The position numbers and the translations under genes were made by a program. The notes under the pieces are model-generated. The model saw only the letters and a list, made by a program, of their open reading frames with translations, made no database searches and had not been told where the DNA came from. From positions 5,404,001-5,468,000 of the forward strand of contig NZ_CP030771.1 of the NCBI RefSeq assembly GCF_006088715.1: 64,000 nt of DNA. Reading direction: 5' to 3'. Of the stretch, positions 55,084 to 64,000 are shown one piece after another. Numbering within the stretch: position 1 is the stretch's first letter; every line of letters begins with the position of its first letter. The DNA is from Streptomyces sp. YIM 121038 (GTDB taxonomy: Bacteria; Actinomycetota; Actinomycetes; Streptomycetales; Streptomycetaceae).

Positions 55084-56169
55084 ATGGGTCCCCATCCTGC
55101 GGTCGCGGCGATACGCCTGGCGGTCCGCCGCGTACTTCACGACGTACTGACCGACGTCGCCGCCCAGCGCGAACTCGACTCCCCGCACGCCCCCCACGCA
55201 GACGCGCACGCCTCCCCGACCTCACGTCCGACGCTCCCCGCACACGAGCCGCTCCCCTCGCCGCTCGTGCTCGTGGCGTGCTCGGGCGGCGCCGACTCCA
55301 TGGCGCTCGCCTCCGCCCTCGCCTTCGAAGCCCCCAAGCTGGGCATCCGCGCCGGTGCCGTCACCGTCGACCACGGCCTCCAGGCGGGCTCCGACCTGCG
55401 GGCCGCCGAGGTCGTCGCGCGCATGACCGCCCTCGGCCTCGACCCGGTCGAGTCGCTCGCCGTGTCGGTGGGCCGCGGCGGCGGCCCGGAGGCCGCCGCC
55501 CGCGACGCCAGGTACGCGGCCCTCGACGCCGTCGCCGACCGCCACGGCGCCGCCGCCGTGCTGCTCGGACACACCCGCGACGACCAGGCCGAGACGGTCC
55601 TGCTCGGCCTCGCACGCGGCTCCGGCATCCGCTCCCTGTCCGGCATGGCCGCCGTGTCCGGGCGCCGGGGCCGCTACCGCAGGCCGTTCCTGCACATCGA
55701 CCGGCAGACCGCGCGCAAGGCGTGCATGGTCCAGTCCCTGCCGGTCTGGGACGACCCGCACAACGCGGACCCGGCCTACACCCGCTCCCGCCTGCGCCAC
55801 GAGGGCCTGCCCGCCCTGGAGAAGGCGCTCGGCAAGGGCGTCGTGGAGGCCCTCGCCCGTACGGCCCAGCTGTCCCGGGACGACGCCGACGCCCTTGACG
55901 CCTGGGCCGCCCAGGCCGAGACGTCCGTACGCGACGCGAACGGGCGCCTGGAGTGCGCGAAGCTCTACGCCCTGCCGCCCGCGGTGCGCCGCCGCATCGT
56001 GCGGCGGGCGGCCATCGACGCCGGTGCTCCGGCGGGCGCGCTGTTCGCCCGGCACATCGAAGAGGTCGACCGGCTCATCACCGGATGGCGCGGCCAGGGA
56101 GCCATCAATCTCCCGGGCAAAGTCGTCGCTCAGCGGCAGGGTGGCAGACTGGTGATCCGGCAAGGCTGA
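55084..56169 (+). CDS. tilS: tRNA(Ile)-lysidine synthase
   Basis: 361 aa. PP-loop SGGADS (residues 67-72), [13 protein letters not shown] and the [22 protein letters not shown] motif identify TilS, which converts C34 of tRNA-Ile to lysidine so that it reads AUA. An N-terminal stretch of ~60 residues and a long spacer are typical of actinobacteria. ATG 55084 follows GAAGGG by 11 nt. hpt lies 76 bp downstream. Confidence 0.95.
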   Translation: MGPHPAVAAIRLAVRRVLHDVLTDVAAQRELDSPHAPHADAHASPTSRPTLPAHEPLPSPLVLVACSGGADSMALASALAFEAPKLGIRAGAVTVDHGLQAGSDLRAAEVVARMTALGLDPVESLAVSVGRGGGPEAAARDARYAALDAVADRHGAAAVLLGHTRDDQAETVLLGLARGSGIRSLSGMAAVSGRRGRYRRPFLHIDRQTARKACMVQSLPVWDDPHNADPAYTRSRLRHEGLPALEKALGKGVVEALARTAQLSRDDADALDAWAAQAETSVRDANGRLECAKLYALPPAVRRRIVRRAAIDAGAPAGALFARHIEEVDRLITGWRGQGAINLPGKVVAQRQGGRLVIRQG

Positions 56170-56245
56170 CGCGGAAGACCGGTTACAACTGATTCCAGCT
56201 GTTTTCCCGACTCTTCTCCGCGGGCCGGTGGGACGACCGAAAGTG

Positions 56246-56806
56246 ATGCGGGTGGACGCGAAAGACATGGGCACCGACCTCCAGTCGGTGCTCATCACCA
56301 AGGAAGAGATCGACGCGAAGCTGGCTGAGCTGGCCGCGAAGATCGACGCGGAGTACGCGGGCAAGGACCTGCTCATCGTCGGCGTGCTCAAGGGCGCCGT
56401 CATGGTCATGGCGGACCTGGCTCGCGCCCTGTCCACCCCGGTCACCATGGACTGGATGGCGGTGTCGTCGTACGGCGCGGGCACCCAGTCCTCCGGCGTG
56501 GTCCGGATCCTCAAGGACCTCGACACCGACATCAAGGGCAAGCACGTCCTGATCGTCGAGGACATCATCGACTCCGGCCTGACCCTGTCCTGGCTGCTGT
56601 CCAACCTCGGCTCGCGCGAGCCCGCGTCCCTCAAGGTGTGCACGCTGCTGCGCAAGCCGGAGGCCGCGAAGGTCGCGATCGACGTCGAGTGGGTCGGCTT
56701 CGACATCCCGAACGAGTTCGTCGTCGGGTACGGCCTGGACTACGCGGAGAAGTACCGCAACCTGCCGTTCGTGGGCACCCTCGCCCCGCACGTGTACGGC
56801 GGCTGA
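56246..56806 (+). CDS. hpt: Hypoxanthine phosphoribosyltransferase
   Basis: 186 aa. The PRPP motif is [14 protein letters not shown], preceded by [15 protein letters not shown] and [13 protein letters not shown]. It salvages hypoxanthine and guanine to IMP and GMP. ATG 56246 (MRVDAKDMG) was chosen by family length. GTG 56228 and 56243 are possible alternatives, and none has a strong Shine-Dalgarno. The tilS-hpt-ftsH order is widely conserved in bacteria. Confidence 0.95.
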   Translation: MRVDAKDMGTDLQSVLITKEEIDAKLAELAAKIDAEYAGKDLLIVGVLKGAVMVMADLARALSTPVTMDWMAVSSYGAGTQSSGVVRILKDLDTDIKGKHVLIVEDIIDSGLTLSWLLSNLGSREPASLKVCTLLRKPEAAKVAIDVEWVGFDIPNEFVVGYGLDYAEKYRNLPFVGTLAPHVYGG

Positions 56807-56985
56807 CGGCGCGCGACTCGCGCGGGGAGGCCCGGGCGGCGTAAGACGCCCGGGAACCCCCAGCCGTTTCCCGCCGTTGGAGCATGCGAAGGCGGGATTG
56901 CCAGCCGTCCCGTGCGGCTTCGGGTGACAATGCTGGGGTACCGTCCGAAGAACAGTCTTTTATCAAACTCACTATGGCAGGAGGT

Positions 56986-57005
56986 ACGGAGCGGCATCGC
57001 TCCGT
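56986..57005 (+). promoter_or_regulatory. Hairpin between the ftsH Shine-Dalgarno and start codon
   Basis: AGGAGG (56979-56984) is 25 nt from ATG 57010. The gap contains ACGGAGCG (56986-56993), GCAT loop, CGCTCCGT (56998-57005), a perfect 8-bp stem. Folding would leave about 5 effective nucleotides between Shine-Dalgarno and ATG. Confidence 0.65.
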
Positions 57006-57009
57006 GTGG

Positions 57010-59046
57010 ATGGACGTGAAGCGATACTTCCGTGGGCCAGTCATGTGGATCGTGCTGGCCGTCCTTGCCGTGGTCGTGTTGATGCAGGTCGTCGGTTCGG
57101 GTGGCGGCTACAAGACAGTGGACACCGGCCAGGTCGTGCAGGCCATCAACGACAACAAGGTCGAGTCGGCCAAGCTCACGACCGGTGACGATCACACCAT
57201 CAAGGTCGAGCTCAAGGACGGCCAGAAGGTCAAGGGCAGCAGCAAGATCCAGGCGAGTTACATCGGCGACCAGGGCGTCGACATCGCCAAGATGCTGCAG
57301 GCCAAGTACGAGGACAAGCAGATCCCCGACGGTTACACCGTCTCGCCGTCGAAGCAGAACCCCTTCGTCGGCATCCTGCTGTCGCTCCTCCCCTTCGTCC
57401 TGATCGTCGTCGTCTTCCTGTTCCTGATGAATCAGATGCAGGGCGGCGGCAGCCGGGTCATGAACTTCGGCAAGTCCAAGGCGAAGCTCATCACCAAGGA
57501 CACCCCCAAGACGACGTTCGCCGACGTCGCCGGTTCGGACGAGGCGGTCGAGGAGCTCCACGAGATCAAGGAGTTCCTCCAGGAGCCCGCCAAGTTCCAG
57601 GCGGTCGGCGCCAAGATTCCCAAGGGCGTGCTGCTGTACGGCCCGCCCGGTACGGGCAAGACGCTCCTCGCGCGCGCCGTCGCGGGCGAGGCGGGCGTCC
57701 CGTTCTACTCGATCTCCGGTTCCGACTTCGTCGAGATGTTCGTCGGTGTCGGTGCCTCCCGTGTCCGTGACCTCTTCGAGCAGGCCAAGGCGAACGCCCC
57801 GGCGATCGTCTTCGTCGACGAGATCGACGCCGTCGGCCGCCACCGCGGCGCCGGCCTCGGCGGCGGTCACGACGAGCGCGAGCAGACGCTCAACCAGCTG
57901 CTCGTCGAGATGGACGGCTTCGACGTGAAGGGCGGCGTCATCCTGATCGCCGCCACGAACCGCCCGGACATCCTCGACCCGGCCCTCCTGCGGCCCGGCC
58001 GCTTCGACCGGCAGATCGCCGTCGACCGTCCGGACATGCAGGGCCGTCTGGAGATCCTCAAGGTCCACCAGAAGGGCAAGCCGGTCGCCCCGGACGTCGA
58101 CCTCGCGGCGGTCGCCCGCCGCACCCCGGGCTTCACCGGCGCCGACCTGAGCAACGTGCTGAACGAGGCGGCGCTGCTCACCGCCCGCAGCGACAAGAAG
58201 CTCATCGACAACCACATGCTGGACGAGGCCATCGACCGCGTCGTGGCGGGCCCGCAGAAGCGGACCCGGATCATGTCCGACAAGGAGAAGAAGATCACCG
58301 CGTACCACGAGGGCGGACACGCCCTGGTCGCGGCGGCTTCCCCGAACTCCGACCCGGTGCACAAGATCACGATCCTGTCCCGCGGCCGTGCCCTCGGCTA
58401 CACGATGGTCCTCCCGGACGAGGACAAGTACTCCACCACGCGCAACGAGATGCTGGACCAGCTGGCGTACATGCTGGGCGGCCGCGCGGCGGAGGAGCTC
58501 GTCTTCCACGACCCGACCACCGGTGCGGCGAACGACATCGAGAAGGCCACCGCCACGGCCCGCGCGATGGTCACGCAGTACGGCATGACCGAGCGGCTCG
58601 GCGCGATCAAGTTCGGCGGCGACAACACCGAGCCGTTCCTCGGGCGCGAGATGGCGCACCAGCGGGACTACTCGGAAGAGGTCGCGGCGCTGGTCGACGA
58701 AGAGGTCAAGAAGCTCATCGAGACCGCGCACAACGAGGCCTGGGAAATCCTCGTCGAGAACCGCGACGTCCTGGACAACCTGGTCCTCGCGCTGCTCGAG
58801 AAGGAGACCCTCGGCAAGGAGGAGATCGCCGAGGTCTTCGCCCCGATCGTCAAGCGCCCGGCCCGCCCGGCCTGGACGGGTTCCACGCGGCGCACGCCGT
58901 CGACCCGCCCGCCGGTGCTCTCGCCCAAGGAGCTGTCCCTGACGAACGGTGCGAACGGGGCCTCTCCCGCGGTGACCGCCTCCAGCGGTTCCGGCGGAGA
59001 GACCAAGTCCCTCGAGGTGGCCCCGGAGGACCGCCCCGAGAGCTGA
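57010..59046 (+). CDS. ftsH: ATP-dependent zinc metalloprotease FtsH
   Basis: 678 aa. Two N-terminal membrane helices (~12-32 and ~117-138) flank a small extracytoplasmic domain. The AAA+ module has Walker A GPPGTGKT (211-218), Walker [10 protein letters not shown] and [22 protein letters not shown]. The zinc site is HEGGH (His433, His437). A disordered tail follows (~620-678). It degrades membrane and misfolded proteins. ATG 57010 matches the family start ([11 protein letters not shown]). Confidence 0.97.
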   Translation: MDVKRYFRGPVMWIVLAVLAVVVLMQVVGSGGGYKTVDTGQVVQAINDNKVESAKLTTGDDHTIKVELKDGQKVKGSSKIQASYIGDQGVDIAKMLQAKYEDKQIPDGYTVSPSKQNPFVGILLSLLPFVLIVVVFLFLMNQMQGGGSRVMNFGKSKAKLITKDTPKTTFADVAGSDEAVEELHEIKEFLQEPAKFQAVGAKIPKGVLLYGPPGTGKTLLARAVAGEAGVPFYSISGSDFVEMFVGVGASRVRDLFEQAKANAPAIVFVDEIDAVGRHRGAGLGGGHDEREQTLNQLLVEMDGFDVKGGVILIAATNRPDILDPALLRPGRFDRQIAVDRPDMQGRLEILKVHQKGKPVAPDVDLAAVARRTPGFTGADLSNVLNEAALLTARSDKKLIDNHMLDEAIDRVVAGPQKRTRIMSDKEKKITAYHEGGHALVAAASPNSDPVHKITILSRGRALGYTMVLPDEDKYSTTRNEMLDQLAYMLGGRAAEELVFHDPTTGAANDIEKATATARAMVTQYGMTERLGAIKFGGDNTEPFLGREMAHQRDYSEEVAALVDEEVKKLIETAHNEAWEILVENRDVLDNLVLALLEKETLGKEEIAEVFAPIVKRPARPAWTGSTRRTPSTRPPVLSPKELSLTNGANGASPAVTASSGSGGETKSLEVAPEDRPES

Positions 59047-59077
59047 TCCCGCGCGCCTCAGCAGGCCCGGAATGGAT

Positions 59078-59120
59078 GCCGTGCCCCCCTGGTTCTAGCC
59101 TGGGGGGCACGGCTCTTTTC
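59078..59120 (+). terminator. Intrinsic terminator of ftsH
   Basis: 12-bp stem GCCGTGCCCCCC (59078-59089) / GGGGGGCACGGC (59102-59113), a 12-nt loop, then TCTTTTC. It separates ftsH from folE. Confidence 0.85.
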
Positions 59121-59159
59121 GGCCGTCCGCAAGTACCAGGAACCAGGAACGAGGCATAG

Positions 59160-59765
59160 ATGACCGACCCCGTGACGCTGGCCGGCGAGGGCTCGATCGG
59201 CGAGTTCGACGAGAAGCGGGCCGAGAACGCCGTGCGGGAGCTGCTGATCGCGGTCGGCGAGGACCCGGACCGTGAAGGCCTGCGCGACACTCCGGCCCGG
59301 GTGGCGCGCGCCTACCGGGAGATACTCTCCGGGCTCCGCCAGGAGCCCGAGGACGTCCTGACGACCACGTTCGACCTGGGCCACGACGAGATGGTCCTGG
59401 TGAAGGACATCGAGATCGTCAGCCTCTGCGAGCACCACCTGCTGCCGTTCCACGGCGTGGCGCACGTCGGCTACATCCCCGCGGACTCCGGCAAGATCAC
59501 GGGTCTGTCGAAGCTGGCCCGGCTCGTCGACGTGTACGCCCGCCGCCCGCAGGTCCAGGAGCGGCTGACCACGCAGATCGCCGACTCCCTGATGCGCATC
59601 CTCGAAGCGCGCGGCGCGATCGTCGTCGTGGAGGCCGAGCACATGTGCATGTCGGTACGGGGCATCCGCAAGCCCGGTGCCAAGACCACGACGTCGGCGG
59701 TGCGCGGCCAGCTCAGGGACGCGACGACCCGGGCCGAGGCGATGAGCCTGATACTGGCGCGCTGA
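59160..59765 (+). CDS. folE: GTP cyclohydrolase I
   Basis: 201 aa. The zinc ligands are in [10 protein letters not shown] and [45 protein letters not shown] is typical. It makes dihydroneopterin triphosphate, the first step of folate synthesis. The remaining folate genes lie just downstream on the other strand, so the region is a divided folate cluster. ATG 59160 follows AACGAGGC. Confidence 0.97.
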   Translation: MTDPVTLAGEGSIGEFDEKRAENAVRELLIAVGEDPDREGLRDTPARVARAYREILSGLRQEPEDVLTTTFDLGHDEMVLVKDIEIVSLCEHHLLPFHGVAHVGYIPADSGKITGLSKLARLVDVYARRPQVQERLTTQIADSLMRILEARGAIVVVEAEHMCMSVRGIRKPGAKTTTSAVRGQLRDATTRAEAMSLILAR

Positions 59766-59795
59766 GGCCGCTGAGAGGCCCGTACACGGCGTAAC

Positions 59796-59831
59796 GGCCC
59801 TCCGGAGGAGCGGGAGCTCCTGCGGGGGGCC
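59796..59831. terminator. Bidirectional hairpin between convergent folE and DUF3180
   Basis: 16-bp stem with two mismatches (59796-59811 / 59816-59831) and a GGGA loop, 30 nt after the folE stop. No T-tract. Confidence 0.55.
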
Positions 59832-59951
59832 GCAGGCGTCTGTGGGGCCGGTGAGGCGCTGCGGGGGCGCCGGTGTCACGCCGCCGGGACAGCCTTGGGG
59901 GCCGCCGGGGCGGGCGGGGCTCCGCCGGGCCACCGCGACGGTGCTGTCGGG

Positions 59952-60440
59952 TCAGGCCGCCGGGGCCGCGCCGCCGTGCTCGTCGTCGCCGTTCTCCGGC
60001 AGCCTGCACACGCGCTCCAGGAAGAACGCGGCCGCTATCACGCCGATGCCCGCGACCACCGAGAAGGCCGCGTAGTACGCCTGGTCGCGGCGGTCGGGGA
60101 TGTCGAGGAAACCGAGCAGGAAGACGCCCACGCCGCCGTACATCCCGCACACCAGGGCCGCGACCAGGGCGCTCGCCTGGCCGAAGACCACCGCGCGGGC
60201 CGCCATCAGCGGCTCGACGCCCTTGGCTCCGGGCCGCCGCTCGCGCTGGGCCCGCAGCCGGGCGCGCAGCGAGATCGCCGTGGCGAGGAGCACCACGGCG
60301 ATCACCGCCAGGACGATGGGCGCGGCGAGGGGCACGCGCGGCAGCGTGTCCACGGAGTTCCACAGCCGGGCGCCCGCCCAGGAGAGCACTCCGGCGACGA
60401 CGAAGAGGCCTGCCAGCGTCCTCACGCGCAGTTGCTTCAT
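59952..60440 (-). CDS. DUF3180 membrane protein
   Basis: 162 aa with four predicted membrane helices (~8-27, 40-60, 82-107, 125-143) and a charged Pro/Ala-rich tail. It matches the DUF3180 small membrane proteins that follow folK in actinobacteria. Its function is unknown. ATG 60440 is preceded by AAAAGGGG at a longish 11-nt spacing. It is last gene of the folP operon. Confidence 0.88.
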   Translation of the reverse strand: MKQLRVRTLAGLFVVAGVLSWAGARLWNSVDTLPRVPLAAPIVLAVIAVVLLATAISLRARLRAQRERRPGAKGVEPLMAARAVVFGQASALVAALVCGMYGGVGVFLLGFLDIPDRRDQAYYAAFSVVAGIGVIAAAFFLERVCRLPENGDDEHGGAAPAA

Positions 60441-60499
60441 TCCGGAGGTCGCCCCTTTTGCCTGTGTCCCGCTGCCGCCTTCTCGGTAGACCCTAACGA

Positions 60500-61096
60500 C
60501 TACTCGGGCAGGCGGAGTTCCAGGTCGGGGCGCGGCGTGACGCCTTCGCGGGTGACGTCCTGGAGCAGGTCCGCGACCGGGCCGCGGCCGGTGATCCGTG
60601 CCTCCGGCTCCACGTCGTGCCACGGGACGAGCACGAAGGCCCGCTCGTGCGCGCGCGGGTGCGGCAGGGTGAGCGCCGGGTCGTCCGAGACGACGTCGGC
60701 GTACGCCACGATGTCCACGTCGAGCGTGCGGGCGCCCCAGCGCTCGTCGCGGACCCGGTGGAAGGCCTCCTCGACGGCCTGCGCGCGCTCCAGGAGCGAG
60801 GCCGGGGGGAGGGTGGTCTTCACGACCACCACCGCGTTGAAGTACGACGGCTGCGAGCCGGGCTCGACGCCCCAGGGCTCCGTCTCGTACACGGGGGAGA
60901 CCGCTTTGACGCGCAGGCCCGGGGTGTCCTCCAGGGCGTCGACGGCGCCCTGGAGGGTCTCCAGGCGGTTGCCCAGGTTCGCGCCGAGGGAGAGCACGGC
61001 GCGGTGGGGGTTGGAGAGCGTGGTGTCGGCGGCGTCCACCTGCTCCACCACGGAGGCGGGGACCGGCTGGACGGTGGGGTCGCTGTGGGGGCTCAT
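60500..61096 (-). CDS. folK: 6-hydroxymethyl-dihydropterin pyrophosphokinase
   Basis: 198 aa. Key motifs are LSLGANLGNRLETLQGAVDAL, SPVYETEPWG, FHRVRDERWGARTLDVDIVAYAD and LPHPRAHERAFVLVPW. It transfers pyrophosphate from ATP to the pterin. About 30 extra N-terminal residues precede the domain. ATG 61096 overlaps the folB stop (ATGA), so they are translationally coupled. Confidence 0.95.
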   Translation of the reverse strand: MSPHSDPTVQPVPASVVEQVDAADTTLSNPHRAVLSLGANLGNRLETLQGAVDALEDTPGLRVKAVSPVYETEPWGVEPGSQPSYFNAVVVVKTTLPPASLLERAQAVEEAFHRVRDERWGARTLDVDIVAYADVVSDDPALTLPHPRAHERAFVLVPWHDVEPEARITGRGPVADLLQDVTREGVTPRPDLELRLPE

Positions 61097-61452
61097 ACGC
61101 GGCTCCGGGTGATGGTGACGGTCACGTCGTCGAACGGGACGGTGATCGGGGCGTCCGGCTTGTGCACGGTGACCTCGACCTCCAGGACGCCGTCGTGCTT
61201 CAGACAGGCCTGGGCGATGCGCTCGGAGAGCGTCTCGATGAGATTCACCGGCTCGCCCTCCACGACGGCCACGACCTCCTCCGCCACGATGCCGTAGTGC
61301 ACGGTCTTCGCCAGGTCGTCGTCGGCAGCGGCCGCACGGGTGTCCAGACCCAGGACCAGGTCCACGATGAAGGTCTGGCCCTCCTCGCGTTCCCGCGGAA
61401 AGACACCGTGGTGCCCGCGGGCCTTCAGGCCGCGCAGCGCGACACGATCCAC
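61093..61452 (-). CDS. folB: Dihydroneopterin aldolase
   Basis: 119 aa: VDRVALRGLKARGHHGVFPREREEGQTFIVDL, TVHYGIVAEEV, LIETLSERIAQACL and HKPDAPI. It cleaves dihydroneopterin to 6-hydroxymethyl-dihydropterin and glycolaldehyde. GTG 61452 has AGGAG 8 nt upstream; GTG 61461 is a weaker option. Confidence 0.95.
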   Translation of the reverse strand: MDRVALRGLKARGHHGVFPREREEGQTFIVDLVLGLDTRAAAADDDLAKTVHYGIVAEEVVAVVEGEPVNLIETLSERIAQACLKHDGVLEVEVTVHKPDAPITVPFDDVTVTITRSRV

Positions 61453-61628
61453 GCGAATCACTCCTGACAGTCGTCGGTACGGCCGGTCCCTGCCGAGTGC
61501 GGTCGGCACCCCAGCCACATTCGAATCTACCTGCGGGCACCGACAGCGTTCGCCCGCGGGGCCGCCGGAAGGCCCCGCCACCGGCGTCCGCCGGTGCCCC
61601 TACCCACTCGGGGCGGGGCCCCACCCCC

Positions 61629-62258
61629 TCAGGAGGGGCTCTCGTCGTCCTCGTCGTCGCCGGACTCGGCGAGTACGGGTGACGCGTGGTGCGACCACAG
61701 CTTCCAGCCGTCGGACGTGCGGCGGAACACGTTCGTGGCGACCACGAGCTGTCCGACGAGCGGGCCGAGCTCGTCGCCTTCGCGGGGCGCCGGGCCGCCG
61801 CTGAGGATGTTCTCCGTGCAGCTCACCAGGGCCGTGTCCCCGGCCACGCTGACGCGCACGTCGGTGAGGAAGAACTGGATGTACTCGGTGTTGGCCATGA
61901 TCAGCGCGTACGACCGCAGGACCTCGCCGCGGCCGGTGAGGACCGGCCAGCCCGGGTGGACGCAGGAGATCGCGGCGCCGTCGTCCGCGTCCTCGCCGAA
62001 TCCGTCGGCGCCGCCGTCGCGGCTGTCGTCGTCCGTTCCGTCGGGAGCGCCGGGGTCCTCGTCGTCCTCCAGGTCCACGGGGAGGCGGGAGAGGGCGCTG
62101 GTCAGGCTCGACGGGCCGCCGCTGCCGGTGCCGTCCGCGAGGTCCGCCGGGTCCAGCCAGAGGTCCGTGACCGCGTCGAAGTCGCCGCGCTCCAGCGCTT
62201 CGTAGAAGGCGGTGTTCGCCCTTTCGACCTGCTCGATGTCCGTTCTGGCGCGGGTCAC
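61629..62258 (-). CDS. NTF2/SnoaL-like protein in the folate operon
   Basis: 209 aa. The NTF2-like fold is indicated by VERANTAFYEALERGDFDAVTDLWLD and the late strands GEVLRSYALIMANTEYIQFFLTDVRVSVAGDTALVSCTENIL and VATNVFRRTSDGWKLWSHHASPV. Residues ~45-90 are an acidic, Asp-rich insert. GTG 62258 overlaps the folP stop (GTGA). Folate-related function is inferred from context only. It is predicted to be cytoplasmic. Confidence 0.86.
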   Translation of the reverse strand: MTRARTDIEQVERANTAFYEALERGDFDAVTDLWLDPADLADGTGSGGPSSLTSALSRLPVDLEDDEDPGAPDGTDDDSRDGGADGFGEDADDGAAISCVHPGWPVLTGRGEVLRSYALIMANTEYIQFFLTDVRVSVAGDTALVSCTENILSGGPAPREGDELGPLVGQLVVATNVFRRTSDGWKLWSHHASPVLAESGDDEDDESPS

Positions 62259-63139
62259 CGAGCGCCCGCCGCTCCGGCCGAGCCCGCGTCCGTCACGGCC
62301 TGCGCCACGCGTACCGCGTCCGCCGTCGCGCGTACTTCGTGCACCCGGACCGCCCAGGCGCCCTGGTGGGCGGCGATCGCGGAGACGGCGGCCGTGGCCG
62401 CGTCCCGCTCGCGGGCGGGGGGCGGCGAGCCGCCGGGGCCCGCGAGGACCCGGCCGAGGAAGCGCTTGCGGGAGGCCGCGACGAGCACCGGGCGGCCGAG
62501 GTCGCGCAGCCGCTCCAGATGGGCCACGAGGGCCAGGTCGTGCTCGGCGTCCTTGGAGAAGCCGAGGCCCGGGTCGACGACGATCCGCTCCGGGGCGATG
62601 CCGCCCGCGATCGCGGCCTCCACGCGCGCGTGGATCTCGTCGACGACTTCGGAGACCACGTCCTCGTACACCGGCTTGGCGTGCATGTCCGTGAGGAAGC
62701 CGCGCCAGTGCATCACCACGAACGGCGCGCCCGCGGCGGCCACGGAGGGGACCATGTCCGGGTCGGCGAGTCCTCCGGAGACGTCGTTCACGAGCACCGC
62801 GCCCGCGGCGAGCGCCTGGCGGGCCACGGTGGCGCGCATGGTGTCCACGGACACCGTGACGCCCTCGGCGGCCAGGTCCCGTACGACGGGCACGACGCGC
62901 CGCAGCTCCTCGTCCTCGTCCACGCGGGGGGCGCCCGGACGGGTCGATTCGCCGCCCACGTCGACCAGGTCGGCGCCCTGGGCGACCAGGTCGACGCCGT
63001 GCTTGACGGCGGCCGTGGTGTCGAACCAGCGGCCGCCGTCGGAGAAGGAGTCGGGGGTCACGTTCACGACACCCATGACCGCACAGCGGTCCCACTGGGG
63101 GAGCCCCTCGACCGATCCCCGCCCGCGCAACGTACTCAT
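62255..63139 (-). CDS. folP: Dihydropteroate synthase
   Basis: 294 aa: MGVVNVTPDSFSDGGRW, VDVGGESTRPGAPRV, VLVNDVSGG, DPGLGFSK and a late Lys-Arg in VLVAASRKRFLG. It joins the pterin to p-aminobenzoate and is the sulfonamide target. ATG 63139 lies 6 nt after TAGGCT and directly after GGAGGC, so either leaderless or SD-type initiation is possible. It heads the folP-NTF2-folB-folK-DUF3180 operon. Confidence 0.96.
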   Translation of the reverse strand: MSTLRGRGSVEGLPQWDRCAVMGVVNVTPDSFSDGGRWFDTTAAVKHGVDLVAQGADLVDVGGESTRPGAPRVDEDEELRRVVPVVRDLAAEGVTVSVDTMRATVARQALAAGAVLVNDVSGGLADPDMVPSVAAAGAPFVVMHWRGFLTDMHAKPVYEDVVSEVVDEIHARVEAAIAGGIAPERIVVDPGLGFSKDAEHDLALVAHLERLRDLGRPVLVAASRKRFLGRVLAGPGGSPPPARERDAATAAVSAIAAHQGAWAVRVHEVRATADAVRVAQAVTDAGSAGAAGAR

Positions 63140-63145
63140 GCCTCC

Positions 63146-63151
63146 AGCCTA
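63146..63151 (-). promoter_or_regulatory. -10 box before folP
   Basis: TAGGCT on the minus strand, 6 nt before ATG 63139. The gap itself is GGAGGC, too close to be a normal Shine-Dalgarno. Confidence 0.45.
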
Positions 63152-63169
63152 GGCCCGGGTGCGCGGGTG

Positions 63170-64000
63170 TTACGCCGCGCGGACCTCGTGCTGCTCGGCC
63201 GAGCGCACCGACTGGTGCGGGCAGGGGCGGGGCCCCGCCGTGCGGCGGCGCAGGAACCGCGGCAGCGCGAGGGTCACGAAGCCCTCCGCCTGCATGGCCG
63301 CGAAGCCGATCCGGGGAAGGTCGCGGCTGGAGCGGTAGACCACGAAGCGCGGCTCCCAGCGTGGCTGGAACTTGGCGTTGAACTTGTACAGCGACTCGAT
63401 CTGGAACCAGCGGGAGAGGAAGACGAGCAGTCCGCGCCAGGCCCGCAGGACCGGCCCCGCGCCCAGCTTCTCGCCGCGCGCGAGGGCGGCGCGGAACATC
63501 GCGAAGTTCAGCGACATGCGCGCGATGCCGAGCTGCGGGGCGGCCTGCAGCGCGGCCACGATCAGCAGCTCGTTCATGCCCGGGTCGGCGCTGCGGTCAC
63601 GGCGCATCAGGTCGAGCGACACGCCGTCCTTGCCCCACGGCACGAAGTGCAGCACGGCCTTCAAGTCGCCGTACGGACCGGGCTGTTCGTCGGTCTTGTG
63701 GGCGGTCGCGATCAGACAGTCGCCGTCCGAGGGGTCGCCGATGCGGCCGAGGGCCATGGAGAAGCCGCGCTCGGTGTCGGTGCCCCGCCAGTCGTCGGCG
63801 GCCCGCTGGATGCGCTCCAGCTCCTGCTCGCCGAGGTCACGGATGCGCCGTACGCGCGTCTCGTAGCCATTGCGCTCGATCCGCTTGACCATCTGGCGCA
63901 CGTTGCGCATCGCGCGCCCGGACAGGGAGAAATCCGCGACCTCCACCACCGCCTCGTCACCCAGCTCCAGGGCGTCGAGGCCGGTCTCGCGCGTCCACAC
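63170..64000 (-). CDS. DUF2156 / phosphatidylglycerol lysyltransferase C-terminal domain (5' partial)
   Basis: The last 276 aa of a gene whose start is outside the window. The domain is a GNAT-like fold: FSLSGRAMRNVRQMVKRIERNGYETRV, GDLKAVLHFVPWGKDGVSLDLMRRDRSADPGMNELLIVAALQ, and YKFNAKFQPRWEPRFVVYRSSRDLPRIGFAAMQAEGF. In MprF/LysX-type proteins this domain transfers an amino acid to a lipid. The membrane part, if any, is not in view. Confidence 0.88.
   Translation of the reverse strand: MWTRETGLDALELGDEAVVEVADFSLSGRAMRNVRQMVKRIERNGYETRVRRIRDLGEQELERIQRAADDWRGTDTERGFSMALGRIGDPSDGDCLIATAHKTDEQPGPYGDLKAVLHFVPWGKDGVSLDLMRRDRSADPGMNELLIVAALQAAPQLGIARMSLNFAMFRAALARGEKLGAGPVLRAWRGLLVFLSRWFQIESLYKFNAKFQPRWEPRFVVYRSSRDLPRIGFAAMQAEGFVTLALPRFLRRRTAGPRPCPHQSVRSAEQHEVRAA

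Noticed and set aside
56884..57009. Start of ftsH at the upstream codon 56884 or at ATG 56974
   Set aside because: The extra residues are unlike the family, and the conserved protein begins [11 protein letters not shown] at 57010; the hairpin explains the distant Shine-Dalgarno.

Overview
The window is high-GC actinobacterial chromosome, almost certainly Streptomyces. The support is very high third-position GC, frequent GTG starts and SARP/BTAD regulators. Further support comes from a TipA homologue with its thiostrepton-type promoter, a DUF397/Scr1-type HTH/RsbW-like ATPase trio, a Zur-type alternative ribosomal protein cluster, a rare TTA codon, and dispersed intergenic repeats containing CCGTCCGGCGTTTGAGGAC. 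The gene order from the ribosomal cluster to folP is a housekeeping-rich core segment. I see no prophage, integrative element, CRISPR array or large biosynthetic cluster.

Layout. 1-6 kb: a fused dTMP kinase (5' end outside the window), DNA polymerase III delta', and an exported lipoprotein tripeptidyl-peptidase-like hydrolase. 6.0-6.2 kb: tRNA-Thr(CGT) with a terminator and a possible decayed ORF. 6.5-15.2 kb: acyl-CoA synthetase, a TetR regulator divergent from an unknown gene, a methyltransferase, a ricin-type protein with a TTA codon, a NarL-type two-component pair and an epoxide-hydrolase-like enzyme. 15.3-26.2 kb: two large BTAD/ATPase/TPR regulators, the first with 26 octapeptide repeats in its linker, and an OmpR-type two-component pair between them. 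26.3-35.4 kb: a family-A DNA polymerase without a 5' nuclease, a nitrilase-family amidase, an FtsX-type permease without an ATPase, a DUF2786 protein, a MerR regulator and an FUSC membrane protein. 35.5-38.2 kb: zinc-independent S14, L28 and L33, type B L31, a CobW-like protein and an ArsR-type regulator around a putative Zur operator. 38.6-40.8 kb: DUF397, ATPase and HTH genes that share a near-identical 25-bp promoter element. 40.8-51.4 kb: aldehyde dehydrogenase, DinB-like protein, a PadR-controlled DrrAB-type exporter with clear operators, glutamate decarboxylase, TipA, a DedA protein with a Gln-rich tail and a ThrE-type exporter. 51.5-64 kb: ppa, dacB, a zinc protease, tilS, hpt, ftsH, folE, and on the minus strand folP-NTF2-folB-folK-DUF3180, then the 3' part of a DUF2156 gene.

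Transcription signals are unusually readable. At about ten genes a TANNNT-like -10 box lies 6 to 8 nt before the start codon, which points to leaderless mRNAs and decides several starts. Putative operators are visible for PadR, TipA, Zur and the TetR gene. The most novel signals are the octapeptide repeat in the regulator linker, the shared 25-bp element of the DUF397/HTH/ATPase trio, a nested 76-nt dyad before the DinB gene, and a hairpin between the ftsH Shine-Dalgarno sequence and its start codon. None of these proves a new system; each is a testable lead.
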